From assembly GCA_029204225.1 (NCBI GenBank), contig CM055092.1:79630838-79694837 (forward strand): a stretch of 64,000 nucleotides of DNA, read 5' to 3'. Both the position numbers and the translations under genes were made by a program. The notes under the pieces are model-generated. The model ran no database searches, was not told the origin of the DNA, and saw nothing but the letters and a program-made list of their open reading frames with translations. Position 1 is the stretch's first letter; every line of letters begins with the position of its first letter. Shown here piece by piece: positions 54,301-63,700 of the stretch. Origin of the DNA: Diphasiastrum complanatum. Taxonomy: Eukaryota > Streptophyta > Lycopodiopsida > Lycopodiales > Lycopodiaceae.

Positions 54301-55243
54301 TATGCTTTTCTTTCAGTCTCAGAGATGTTTTTCATACGCTCCCATGCGGTCCACATACTTGATAAGTACTTATTTGTCTTATATGCCTTTTGGCATGGAA
54401 AAGACGTTGATAAAGCTTTCTTTCTTTCTTTCTTTCTACCCAAAAAGTCTCTGATTTAAATCAGTAGTTCAGATCAGTCGCTCGTCTGCTTTGAATTGGA
54501 TTGATTCAGCCAAAAGAATCAGCAAACCGCTTTCAGGGATCATTCCCTGATTTGGAACCTCAAACACTAGGATAATTCACATGGATCATATATAGGAGAG
54601 GTCTGCACAGTGATTCACTGGCAGGAAAGTTGTTGAATGACAACTATCATCATATTCAGGAAAGAACATCCAAAAGATATATAAAGAAAGACTCCTCAAA
54701 AAATGATATCCAAAGAAAACTGCAGCAAAATCATACGATGGTGCATACCTGGGATCCATTTATGTGAAATAAAGTCGACACACTAGTATATTGGACACAA
54801 ACTATAAAGGCTCTCCAGGGCTAACAAGAACACTACAATAGACATTGTTGAGGTTTGTGAAAAAGAAACTTTATCAGAGAGCAATTCAGATTTGAACTCA
54901 ACCTAAATTATTGATTCACCTTTTGCAGATTAAGTTTGATGACATAGAATTTGAGAGGATACCAGTGTAAGCTCAAAGTGCTTTCCAGATGGTTTGATAA
55001 GATAAAGCTGCTCCACTTTGCTTTCGTGAGTTAGTTTCAGAAACACCTGCTCAATCATATGCATTCCCATCAATCGATTCATTTCATAAGCATATAACCG
55101 CTAGTCATTGTTGGAATTTTAATAAACTAACCTGTTGTGGATTAAAAGGAGCATGAGAGGGGGACGTCATTTCAAATGAAATCTTCAGCTTTTGCAAATG
55201 ATTTGCAGATATAGTTGTTGAAAGTAACTTGCTTGAATCAAGC
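48192..55243 (-). CDS. RPN2: Ribophorin II / OST subunit RPN2 (HAP6-like), C-terminal part, six exons
   Basis: The product is a non-catalytic membrane subunit of the ER oligosaccharyltransferase, which transfers glycans to asparagines of nascent proteins. Six in-frame exons on the minus strand give about 246 residues: [13 protein letters not shown]-like luminal beta domain, [41 protein letters not shown], the [10 protein letters not shown]...[15 protein letters not shown] block, then three hydrophobic spans ([42 protein letters not shown]) and a stop. Every junction has GT...AG, and every boundary is phase 0 except the first seen, where one base completes a codon from an earlier exon. Introns are 116, 163, 1056, 4890 and 85 bp. 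The N-terminal two thirds should lie to the right, but I found no more exons up to 56.8 kb, where transposons begin. The coding parts have no lesions, so it looks under selection or recently functional. Confidence 0.93.
48425..48547 (-). CDS. RPN2: RPN2 penultimate exon
   Basis: It is 41 codons from [13 protein letters not shown] to [10 protein letters not shown]. The acceptor is CAG at 48548 and the donor is GTAAG at 48420-48424. It includes the second transmembrane span. Confidence 0.92.
48711..48935 (-). CDS. RPN2: RPN2 exon with [10 protein letters not shown] and [14 protein letters not shown]
   Basis: It is 75 codons. It begins [19 protein letters not shown] and ends [10 protein letters not shown]. 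The donor is GTAAGC; the acceptor is TTAG. It contains the signature juxtamembrane block of ribophorin II. Confidence 0.93.
49085..49290 (-). pseudogene. Gypsy integrase fragment in an RPN2 intron
   Basis: The minus strand reads [12 protein letters not shown] and [12 protein letters not shown] across a stop, the start of the gypsy integrase catalytic core (first aspartate in MDF). It is short, degenerate and lies in the 1056-bp intron. Confidence 0.75.
49335..49601. mobile_element. MITE-like element with TTTGCAAATG inverted ends
   Basis: The left end 49335-49363 and right end 49572-49601 are imperfect inverted repeats of about 29 bp built from TTTGCAAATGTG and CATTTGCC. Total length is about 267 bp. 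No clear TSD. It lies in an RPN2 intron. Confidence 0.6.
49992..50072 (-). CDS. RPN2: RPN2 exon [14 protein letters not shown]
   Basis: It is 27 codons, [12 protein letters not shown]... to IIGDATM. The acceptor is GCAG; the donor is GTGATT. It is phase 0 on both sides. Confidence 0.93.
50541..50912. mobile_element. MITE-like element with 12-bp perfect TIRs (ACAATGTTTCAT)
   Basis: ACAATGTTTCAT at 50541-50552 is matched by its reverse complement at 50901-50912. Inside the ends are several copies of AAACGCGTTTGAAACG and AAACACGTTTC. The flanks read GTAGA and CTAGA, a near-TSD. It is 372 bp, non-coding, and lies in the 4.9-kb RPN2 intron. Confidence 0.7.
51586..51778. repeat. Two ~97-bp tandem copies
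   Basis: The unit CTCAGCCCCTAGTAACTGG...AAAAGTAATTGAACC occurs twice in direct tandem with a few substitutions. It is G+C richer than its surroundings. Confidence 0.85.
52195..52805 (-). pseudogene. LINE-type reverse transcriptase remnant
   Basis: The minus strand reads [25 protein letters not shown] (split here as [10 protein letters not shown] and [15 protein letters not shown]), the conserved block after the catalytic site in plant non-LTR RTs. Decayed downstream sequence ([25 protein letters not shown]) follows with several stops. It sits inside the 4.9-kb RPN2 intron. Assignment rests on the VN-x-x-KTKV-x-x-F motif only. Confidence 0.6.
52808..52872. repeat. Cluster of GCGAATCGCGATTCGC palindromes
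   Basis: In 65 bp the motif GCGAATC and its reverse GATTCGC alternate at least seven times. It resembles the subterminal repeats of hAT-like DNA transposons. It lies next to the BED-finger remnant. Confidence 0.85.
53763..53978 (+). pseudogene. BED-type zinc finger of a hAT-like transposase, remnant
   Basis: The 71-codon frame (ATG 53763) contains [19 protein letters not shown] followed by RAHLL and a later C (SDC), the W-x-C-x2-C...R-x-x-x-H-L pattern of the BED finger at the N-terminus of plant hAT transposases. The rest of the transposase (RNase H-like core, dimerisation domain) is not seen. It is probably a fossil DNA transposon in the RPN2 intron. A host BED protein exon is less likely because no splice-linked continuation is seen. 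Confidence 0.6.
54239..54962. other. Remaining RPN2 intron sequence
   Basis: No element is recognised except a short (TTTC)n run at about 54417-54437. Confidence 0.6.
54963..55046 (-). CDS. RPN2: RPN2 exon [15 protein letters not shown]
   Basis: It is 28 codons, ending KHFELTL before the donor GTATCC. It is separated from the next exon by a 4.9-kb intron filled with transposon remains. The acceptor is GCAG. Confidence 0.92.
55132..55243 (-). CDS. RPN2: RPN2 most upstream exon identified
   Basis: It is 112 nt. The first base completes a split codon, then [19 protein letters not shown]...NPQQ. The donor is GTTAGT; the acceptor is TGCAG. Confidence 0.9.
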
Positions 55244-56590
55244 CTGCAGCATCAAATGCTTACATCAAAACCATCACGGTGTTTCTGAACAGAAAATTGA
55301 GAGCTTAGTGTGTGTCACGGATCAACTTTAAAGAGTGTGTGTAAAAAGGCTTCAGAGTAGGAAAGTTCATTGCTTCAATAACAGCATTATCAAAGTAAAC
55401 AAAGCAAATAAAGATCTATACTACCATACTGCATTATGAGGAAAGTCTGTTATTTTTGGCTAAGCTTATGTGACTAGAAAGGGCAAAGGTTCTCCATCTT
55501 CCAGCTGAAGAACTTTTTGATTAGAGTTTTGACTTTCTACAGCCGAATATTTCAAACTTTCCAACCATATGTGACTGTCATGCTCATGGTTAGCTCATTT
55601 CCATCTTTTAAATTTCTGCCCTTCTTTTATCTTCCTGTATCAGAAATCTCAACTAAGGATGCAGTTGTCACGAAAATCTACGGGGATTGAGTAGCAAGTT
55701 ATCCACACAAAAAGTGAATAGAAGCAAAAAGCAATCATGCTTGGAAGATGGCAGCTTATATATCTTTCAGCACTTAAATTTACTTCAACTTATAACTAAA
55801 ACTCATGTACATTCATACTTATCCAAAACTAAGTTGAACATAACAGCTCCACTTGTACTTAGACTTGCTTACCAAAACTTTCAGAAACAATTCACATTTC
55901 GCAGAGGTAAGTGAATGATAACTCTTTACTGGTCATATAATGCTTGTACACTAAGTCATCCAACAATACATGTCATACAAGCATGTACACCTAATCATTC
56001 ACATCTTTGGGCATCAACATATTGTCGGCCAGACAAGAAACTCAATCTAGATCAGAAAGAAACAAAAAGTTCTGTAAATGGAGCATTTTAAGGTTAAGAA
56101 CTACAATCAAATGTTGCAAACATAAAGTATAATCCACCCATTAATGCAAAGCAATGATTTATGTTAAGTTAAAAGAATATGTCAAAAATCACAAGCGAAG
56201 GAAAAAAGCGTACTTTCTCATAGACAATTCACCAGCCATACATGATACAAGGCTGATATTCTACATAAAACCCAGAGTTGAATTCATGTTGAAGTACATG
56301 TTAGCACAAAAATAATGTCTAATCATGTGAGTGCACAATGCATCTTCAGAACAAAGGAAGACTAATGTCTATACTGAGATTGAAAAATAAAATGGAGCAT
56401 TCATCTCACCTATCTTGGTAAGGTCATCTGGTGCCACATTAGTAGCTCCCTTACAATAATGGGTATATTCAACTCTTGCATGAGTTTGGCCTACCTAACT
56501 TTCTGATCATCAATATCAAGTAGGTTTAGGGTCTGAAGGTACTGAAGAGTCATACAACGCAAAACCTTACATTCCTGGCCCTTTTTGACT
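55244..56590. other. Upstream RPN2 intron or flank; no further exon found
   Basis: I looked on the minus strand for the next RPN2 exon, which must end with two bases of a split codon before a GT donor, and could not identify one. A short minus-strand frame near 56470-56575 (LRCMTLQYLQTLNLLDIDDQ) is unassigned. Confidence 0.5.
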
Positions 56591-56591
56591 G

Positions 56592-56727
56592 TGACACGTG
56601 TTTCCCAGCATGTCTCGTTTCCCAAAACCTGGAAACAAGCCTGGGAAACAGTCATTTCCCCAATGGGGAAACGTGTTGCCCATCACGAAAACGATCGTTT
56701 CCCACAACAGGTATCAAGGGAAACATA
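56592..56727. repeat. Cluster of GTTTCCC / GGGAAAC inverted motifs
   Basis: At least eight copies of GTTTCCC, TTTCCC or GGGAAA in both orientations occur in 136 bp (for example CGTGTTTCCC, TGGGAAAC, GGGGAAACG, GATCGTTTCCC). It resembles the end of a DNA transposon. No transposase is seen nearby. Confidence 0.65.
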
Positions 56728-56848
56728 TAAAAAATAGAAAAAAAAACCTTTAAAAAATGACCTAGACAACCTACAAGAGGCTGGTTTTGCCTGAGAACGG
56801 TAAAATTACTGGCAACCTATTTGAAGCAGTTCATAATCCTGCTGGGGG

Positions 56849-57294
56849 TGTCGGAATTTGATGCTCAAATTCAAGATAGGAGTGAACTAATCATATTAGC
56901 TCTCACACACACCAATCAAGATCAACATAAGAGATTATAGAGAATTTAGATTAATTGAAGAATGAGCTCTCTACAGTGGAATGAATGGAGGTGGGAAGCC
57001 AGCCCTCCTTATATAATTTCTCTAGCCCTTAGCAAAATCTAAAAGCATAAAACAAAAAGCAAGAAGCTGATTACTATAGTCGTGCTCTCTATTCTGGATA
57101 AAGACCCTTATTAAATTTCTAAGTGAAAAATCACGTTCTATTCTAGAACTAGTGTGCCCTCCTACATGCAAGACTACTTAACTTGACTTTAGGACTTTGA
57201 CTTTGATATACTAAAAATAAAAATGGCCCATAAAATAGCTCGCAGGCATGGCCAAACCAACATTGGGGGTGCAAATAAACATTAACTTCTAGCA
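56849..57294 (-). repeat. 3' LTR of Cop-6
   Basis: It runs TGTCGGAATTTG to AACTTCTAGCA in plus orientation (446 bp). The minus strand has the purine-rich AAGGAGGAG directly before the LTR (57295-57303). Only one full copy is visible, so the left edge at 56849 is inferred. Confidence 0.75.
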
Positions 57295-57348
57295 CTCCTC
57301 CTTAATGTTTACTTTGTTATCTATTACTCCTAGAAGCTCTCTAAACTT

Positions 57349-58071
57349 CTAAAACTTTTCTTTGCCAAATCTTTTGCTAAAGATATCTGCAACTTGCTCT
57401 TCTGTAGGGCAATGAATAAGCTCCACTTCACTACTTTGAATCTTCTCCCTGATGAAGTGTTGTTGTACTTCAATGTGCTTTGTCCTGCTATGAAAAACTA
57501 GATTCTTCGCCAATTTGATACAACTTTGATTATCACATGGTGTATCCTGTACCATCTGAAGATCCTGTAAAATCCATATCACTTCACTTGCTGCATTTGT
57601 GGTAGCTCGATACTCTGCTCTGTAGATCAAAATACAATAGTATGCTACTTCTTTTGAATTCCAAGATATAGAACCTGAAGCAAGAACCTGTGGTAGATTT
57701 TTTATCTTCTGCATCTCAGCCCAATCAGCATCCACATATCCTTGAAATTGCAAAACATCCTGTCTTTCGAAGAAAATACCAAACCTCAAAGTACCCTTGA
57801 TGCTCGCTCAACAGCAGGTTTTGAATCTGCTTAGGCTTAGCCATAAGCAAACTAACCATACTAATATATGGTTTCATAGTAGTTAGATAGATAAAGCTTC
57901 AACAAGCTTTCTATATAACTTCCCATCTACATCCTGATCATCCTCAATTTTAGTAAGCTTACATCCACTATCATATGGTGTAGAAATAGACTTACACTCT
58001 GACATATTGGAATTTCCAAGAAGTTCATGAGCATACTTAGATTGAAAAATAAATAATAAGTGAAAAATCAT
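57349..58071 (-). pseudogene. Cop-6 RNase H and RT C-terminus
   Basis: The RNase H frame (57349-57789) reads GYVDADWAEMQ, SISWNSKEV, IYRAEYRATTNAASEVIW, CDNQSCIKLAKN and HSRTKHIEVQQHFIREK, all canonical for copia, ending ADIFSKR. The RT tail at 57883-58071 has FQSKYAHELLGNSNMSECKS. A frame break lies at 57790-57880. The catalytic aspartates of RNase H appear present. The rest of pol is missing. Confidence 0.9.
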
Positions 58072-58092
58072 GTTCTATTCTAGAACTAGTGT

Positions 58093-59050
58093 TTTGCTAT
58101 AGACCAAATATCATCTATACAAACTATCACAAAATTTCACGGTTGAAGCAAAATTTTCATGCCTAACCCACATGGCAAGACAGAAAACTCATAAAGGCCA
58201 TATCTTTCTATAAAGCTACTTTCAAGAGCATAGAAAACACTCTGTGACTACATCCATCTTAGTGAGGACTTTTGCTTCATTCAAAAAACCTATAAAATTA
58301 TCTGTTTTTGTATCACTTTTTTAACTAAAAGGATCGGTGCAGCCCATACTGATAGGTAGAGTTCCTGGAATTAACTCTATAGGATGGTCCACCTCCCTGG
58401 AGGGTGGAAGCCCGTCAGGCAAATCTTCAGGAAATACATCCTGAAACTCGCTAAGCAGCTTCTTAACAGAGCTTTCTCTATTATGCTCTACTTTACTCTT
58501 TCTAGTCTCTAGCATGTCTGGGCTTTCTTTAAATGCTAAAGCATTAATACTAGAATCTTAAGTAGAAGCAAGTACTGAAGGAAAAACAGATACTGAATCA
58601 AAATGCAAAGAACAGAGAAATACCTGGTCAACGGCCTCAGCACGAAGTCTCCTCAGCTCCACTGTTGCTGTCAAGGGTGCCTCCGGTATACCAAGTTCAT
58701 TGTATAATTTAATATCTTTGCCATTATGCTCAAATGTAATATAGCCCTCCTGGTAATTTCTTATCACAAACAATCCCAAATCGTATAGCCACTCCTTAAC
58801 TAGGATGATGTCCGCAATAGCTAGCTTGATAACCTGAAAATCCAGGCTATCCTCATTCTCTCCAATCGTCAAGGGCGCCTGACAAACGACGGAGTCCCAA
58901 ACGTTTTTCTGTTGGCCATTAGCCATGGAAACAACGTATCTCCGGTCACCAACTGTGATCGTGAGCCCTAACTTCTTTACCAACGAATAGTTGATAAGGT
59001 TATGGCTTGCTCCATCATCGACGAGAATGTCAACTCTACAACCACTAAGT
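58093..59050 (-). pseudogene. Gyp-C protease and RT fragment
   Basis: From right to left: protease start ILVDDGASHNLINYS (58985-59035), the protease body with ADIILVKEWLYDLG (58558-58983), the RT opening FQDVFPEDLPDGLPPSREVDHPIELIPG (58380-58470, split here as FQDVFPEDLPDG and LPPSREVDHPIELIPG), and badly decayed RT with FIERYGLYEFSVLP and VCIDDIW near 58100-58210. It is a gypsy element cut on the right by the Cop-7 LTR and on the left by Cop-6. Stops and deletions make it inactive. Confidence 0.85.
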
Positions 59051-59441
59051 TGTTAGAAATAAATGACTATGCTAAAGTTAATCCATAGGTTACTTTGACC
59101 CAAAAGGTCGAGATTTGTGTAACCATGGGTATTTAGTTATTTAGGCCATCTTAAGTTTGTCTTAAGTTCAGTTGGACCCAATTTCGGTCATGTACTGACT
59201 CGTGGGTCCTTAGGGGTCTAATTTTGTTTAGGGGCCCTATCTTGACTTTTGGGGGTGCCCTACATTTAGTAAGTGGTTAACCTTAGGGTTTGGTGGCATT
59301 TGGTCACATCCAGGTAGAGTACCTAGATGCTCATTGTGTATTCCATGTTTACCTCCATTGCTCTTGTTGCTGTTTTCTCTCTCTCTGTGCCTAGCCTCTT
59401 CTCTCTTGTGATCTTGGTGACTTGACTCTTGCTTTCCTACA
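59051..59441 (+). repeat. 5' LTR of Cop-7
   Basis: It begins TGTTAGAAATAAATG and ends CTTTCCTACA, and is 391 bp. A CT-rich stretch lies near 59377-59420. It is directly followed by the PBS. Confidence 0.93.
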
Positions 59442-59453
59442 TGGTATCAGAGC
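59442..59453 (+). other. Primer binding site of Cop-7
   Basis: A perfect TGGTATCAGAGC. Confidence 0.96.
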
Positions 59454-60129
59454 TACCGGATCTGCAGCAAGCTTGTTTGTTGGCGCCCTACCAAAAGAGG
59501 AGCTTCTCTGCTTTTTGTTGTGAAATTTCAGCATCTTGCTGATCTTTTCAAGTGGAGTTTGGATCAGCTTTTTTGTCTCTTTTCAGGTTGAAGAAGGGCG
59601 GCCATCAGAGATCTTGGAGCAATTTTTGGCACCCAAAAATCAGAATCTCAAATCTGATTTTTATGCAACCAGATTTCAACAGGTTTTGTTTGGGGAGGGC
59701 GCCCAAAATCTGCTACTGATTTTTGGTTGTGGTGTCTCCTTATCTTGTTGTTTTTGTTTTCAGGTTTGCATTTACGTAGGAGGGCGCCTCAGGATTAGGT
59801 CAACTTGTGGCTGGAAATTTGCAGATTCTCAGCAAGTAGTAGGGTGCTTTCAACAGCCCTATTGGAGTGTGTGTTGATCACACTATTTGGCTTCCTAATT
59901 GGGTTTCGGTGTAGGCTTCAATCGAAGCTAACCTGATTTTCAAGAAGCTGGTTTTTTTGTGCAGAAAGACAGCCATCTATCCATTATCTTTTGGGCACTT
60001 TGGTTGCAGATTGAAAGACATCTTGTGCTCCTACTTTCAGCTCTTTTTTTGCTGCAAATATTTGAGTAGATTTGGTTGTGGAAAGGCTCTCTTTCCTATC
60101 TACTACAAGCTGAAATTTTGTTAGAGGTA
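59454..60129 (+). other. Leader of Cop-7
   Basis: About 680 bp, T-rich, with no domain. A 113-codon frame at 59536-59877 shows no known motif and is probably chance. Confidence 0.6.
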
Positions 60130-60963
60130 ATGGCTAAAGAATCGGAAGCTATCGGTTCTTTGTTTAGTGAAGATCGGTTGGATGGCACAAACTACTCCTT
60201 GTGGAGTTACATGATGAAGAATCTTCTCATAGCGAAAGGGCTGTGGGATTTGGTCAATGGTGATGAGGAAAGGCCTCAGTCTTTGGCACCTCCTACACCT
60301 CGTGGATCATCATCATCAACATCATCTTCTACATCTTCGGAAGAACAAAAGAAGTGGGATAGAAGGGATGCACAAGCACATTCTATGGTTGCTCTTGTTA
60401 TGAAAAGATCTATCTTACCTCATATTAGGTCTTGTAAGACATCTAAAAGTGCGTGGGATACACTTTACACTATGTATAGAGTCAAAAATCTAGCAAGAGT
60501 GGTATATCTCAGAAATCAGCTTTCTTTGTTGAAAATGCAAGAAGGGGATCAAGTGACCAATCACTTGACGAAGATCAAGGATCTTTGTGAGGAGCTTCTC
60601 GATATTGATGAGATAATTGAGGATGCTCAATTTTTTTTCATTACTCTCAACTCATTAACTTCCTCTTATCTTCTATTTGTTTCATCTTTGAGTATCTCTC
60701 TTAGGGGACATCAACTCTCCTTTGATGAACTTGTTGGGTTGCTTTTTCAAGAGGAGCAAACGAGGCAAAATTTTGCGGGTGACACTCAACAAGATCAAGC
60801 TTTCTTCACGAAAGGCAAGGGCAAAGACAAGTCAAAAGGAAAGGGAAAGCCTCCTTCCAAGGATGAGCAGAAGCCCATTGGAGGTCAAGATGTCAACACT
60901 CAAAAGAAGAAAGGGAAGTGCCATTATTGCAAGAAGTATGGGCACTTCATCAAGGCCCTGTAA
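60130..60963 (+). pseudogene. Cop-7 gag, first part, ending in a shifted zinc knuckle
   Basis: Gag starts at ATG 60130 (MAKESEAIG). DGTNYSLWSYMMKNLLIAKGLWDLV is split here as DGTNYSLWSYMM and KNLLIAKGLWDLV, the UBN2 Gag opening. KSAWDTLYTMY and the YLLFVSSLS block follow. The knuckle CHYCKKYGHFIK loses its last cysteine to a +1 shift (ATCAAGGCCCTG versus ATCAAGGATTG in the second copy), giving a stop at 60961. Protease follows out of frame with VIDSGATRHMTSHKEAF at about 61168-61220. Confidence 0.9.
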
Positions 60964-62130
60964 GAAGAAGCTTGCGAAAGAGGAGAGTAAAGGAATTGAT
61001 ACTAGTGCTTCACTTGCTACTTTGGAGCAAGAGCTTGAAGCTAATGGTGATCTCTTCAACCAAGACTATGCTTTTGTGTCTAATATTGCTTCTAGTAGTA
61101 CTTCTACATCTATGAGGAATTCAGATTCTATTTTGCAAGTTGTTGATTTTAGCCCATTGAGTGGGTGATTGATAGTGGTGCTACTCGTCATATGACTTCT
61201 CACAAAGAAGCATTCACTAAATTAGTAAAAGTGCAAAATGGAAGCAAGGTACAATGTTGTGAAAAGATCTTGTTGTGAAAAGATCTATCTTACCTCATAT
61301 TAAGTCTTGTAAGACATCTAAAATTGCGTGGGATACACTTTATACTATGTATCGAGTCAAAAATCCAGCAAGAGTGGTGTATCTTAGAAATCAGCTTTAT
61401 TTGTTGAAGATGCAAGAAGGGGATCAAGTGACCAATCACTTGACGAAGATCAAGGATCTTTGTGAGGAGCTTCTCAATATTGATGAGATAATTGAGGATG
61501 CTCAATTTGTTTCCATTATTCTCAACTCATTACCTTCATCTTATCTTCCATTTGTTTCATCTTTGAGTATCTCTCTTAGGGGACAGCAACTCTCCTTTGA
61601 TGAACTTGTTGGGCTGCTTCTTCAAGAGGAGCAAACGAGGCAAAACTTTGCGGGTGACACTCAACAAGATCAAGCTTTCTTCACGAAAGGCAAGGGCAAA
61701 GGCAAGTCAAAAGGAAAGGGGAATCCTCCTTCCAAGGATGAGCAAAAGCCCGTTGGAGGTCAAAATGTCAACACTCAAAAGAAGAAAGGGAAGTGCCATT
61801 ATTGCAAAAGGTATGGGCACTTCATCAAGGATTGTAAGAAAAAGCTTGCGAAAGAGGAAAGTAAAGGAATTGATACTAGTGCTTCACTTGCTACTTCAAA
61901 GCAAGAGCTTGAAGCTAGTGGTGATCTCTTCAACCAAGACTATGCTTTTGTGTCTAATATTGCTTCTACTAGTACTACTACATCTATGAGGAATTCAGAT
62001 TCTGTTTTGCAAGTTGCTGATTTTCAGCCCATTGAATGGGTGATTGATAGTGGTGCTACTCGTCATATGACCTCGTAAAGCATCATTCACTAAATTAGTG
62101 AAAGTGCAAAATGGAAGTAAGGTACAATGT
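60385..62130 (+). repeat. ~873-bp tandem duplication inside Cop-7 gag-protease
   Basis: 60385-61257 aligns with 61258-62130 at about 97% by eye. Both contain the Gag C-terminal half, zinc knuckle and protease active site. At the junction a 16-bp piece (TGTTGTGAAAAGATCT) is itself doubled. Confidence 0.93.
61275..62078 (+). pseudogene. Cop-7 gag-protease, duplicated copy
   Basis: It repeats the Gag segment from KRSILPHIKSCKTSK. The knuckle CHYCKRYGHFIKDC is intact here, and the protease site VIDSGATRHMTS is in frame with it. It then ends at a TAA because a few bases are lost compared with the first copy (MTSHKEAFTKL). The two copies thus carry different lesions. Confidence 0.9.
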
Positions 62131-62600
62131 GAGGATGATGCATCTTATTCTATTCATGGAACTGGAATTGCAGCCTTCATTTTGCCTAATGGTGAAGAAA
62201 AGTGCATTAAGAATGTGCTTTATGTTCCGAGAATCAAGAAGAATCTTCTTTCGGTTTCAACTATGTTGAAGCAAGGACTAGTTGTTGAGTTCAAAGAAGA
62301 TAAGCGTCTTGTCAAGGATCCTAAAAGATCACTCTTGATTATTGTTTCGGGAACGATGCATGCTGGCTTATTCATTATGGATACCTATGAGTGACTCTAC
62401 ATGTCTTGTTGCTTCTACATCACAATCATTGGAGTTGGCTGAACTGTGGCACGCAAGGTTTGGGCATCTCAACTTTGCAAGTTTGAAGAAGCTGAAGACA
62501 TTTAATATGGTAGAAGACATTCCTACTATTGAGCAGCCGGAAGGGCATGTATGCGAGGGGTGCATACTTGGAAAGTTTCAAAGGATACCTTTTCCAATTG
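62098..62600 (+). pseudogene. Cop-7 protease C-terminus and GAG-pre-integrase
   Basis: The frame 62098-62394 reads ITNVLYVPRIKKNLLSVS-like residues (NVLYVPRIKKNLLSVSTM), typical of the copia protease tail. The pre-integrase zinc-binding region LWHARFGHLNFASLKKL...CEGCILGKFQRIPF (H-H-C-C) follows in a shifted frame at 62440-62590. A frameshift near 62390 separates them. Confidence 0.88.
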
Positions 62601-63700
62601 ATGGAACTATAAGGGTTTGGTTCATAGTGATGTTTGTGGTCCAATGAGGACCGAATCCATTGGAAAGTGCATCTATTTTGTGACTTTTATTGATGACTTT
62701 TCCCGTTTTACATGGATCTATCCTATGAAGGCTAAATCGGAAGTTTTTCAACGTTTCAAAGATTTTCTAGCAATGGTGGAAAATCAGTTTGGGCATTCTT
62801 TGAAGACCCTACGCACCGATCGAGGAGGGGAATACATTCAGAATACGTTCGGTGCATTTCTTCGAGAAAAGGGAATTCTACATCAAATGACAACTCCCTA
62901 TACGCCTCAACAAAATGGTGTTGCCGAGCGAAAGAATCGCACACTTATGGAGATGGCCCGTTGCATGCTCAAAGCAAAGGGGTTGCCTCACAAGTTTTAG
63001 GCTGAAGCGGTTATAACGGCAGCATACATAAGCAATCGTTGTCCTACTAAAGCATTGAAAGTATTAACTCCTTATGAAGTTTGGTATGGAAAGAAGCCTA
63101 CAATCTCTCACTTTCGCATTTTTGGCTGTACTGCTTATGCTTTTGTTCTGGATAAACTTCGTACAAAGCTTGAGGATAAAGGAGTTAAATGCATGTTTGT
63201 TGGCTATAGTAGTGAAAGCAAAGGCTATAGGCTGTTCAATTTGAGCACTAACAAGATTATTGTTAGTCGTGATGTGCATTTTGATGAAAAGAATTCATTG
63301 GATGTGGCCCCAACTCATATCTTGAGGGGGGACAGCCCACATAGTGTGAATGTTGAAGTTTTTCCGGATTTGGTACCATCTTCTATTGCTGGAGATAAGG
63401 GGCAGCAATCAACCAGTTTCGACCTGCCTAACACCTCATCAAGTTTAGAGCCTAATGTTCATCAAGAACCGCCCATTGTTGCTCATAATCAGCCTGCAAG
63501 AACTGTTGGACAGCAAGGACCAGTTTTGGAAGATCTTGGACAGCCAAGTGCGGTATCGGAGGATCTTGGACAGCAAATTGTAAGAAGAGACATGGTTGTT
63601 GGACAGCCCGAAACAGTCCCACGGTGGCTGTTGTCGACTTTGCGGGACAGCAAAGTAAGTTCATTTTATGATGGAAAGACACGTGCCTCTACAAAATCAG
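62601..63700 (+). pseudogene. Cop-7 integrase
   Basis: The core has HSDVCGPM (first aspartate), LRTDRGGEYI (second) and NGVAERKNRT (glutamate), so the D-D-E triad is complete. A single TAG at 62998 replaces an expected tryptophan (HKF-stop-AEAV). The frame is otherwise open on to the C-terminal KGVKCMFVGYSSESKGYRLF and a Gln/Pro-rich linker before RT. There is no other visible defect. Confidence 0.92.

Larger units (their letters stand above)
56849..58092 (-). mobile_element. Cop-6: truncated copia element, minus strand
   Basis: It has a 3' LTR, a polypurine tract, RNase H and the end of RT. A 45-bp piece at 58046-58092 repeats LTR sequence (57119-57165: AAGTGAAAAATCA...CTAGAACTAGTGT), so it may be all that is left of the 5' LTR. 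The middle of the element is lost. Confidence 0.75.

Noticed and set aside
55480-55560. Minus-strand frame with SQNSNQKVLQLEDGE as a possible further RPN2 exon
   Set aside because: It does not match the expected ribophorin II sequence and lacks a suitable donor in the right phase.
56460-56580. Minus-strand LRCMTLQYLQTLNLLDIDDQKV frame
   Set aside because: It looks protein-like, but I cannot place it in a family, and stops flank it. It is left as unassigned sequence.
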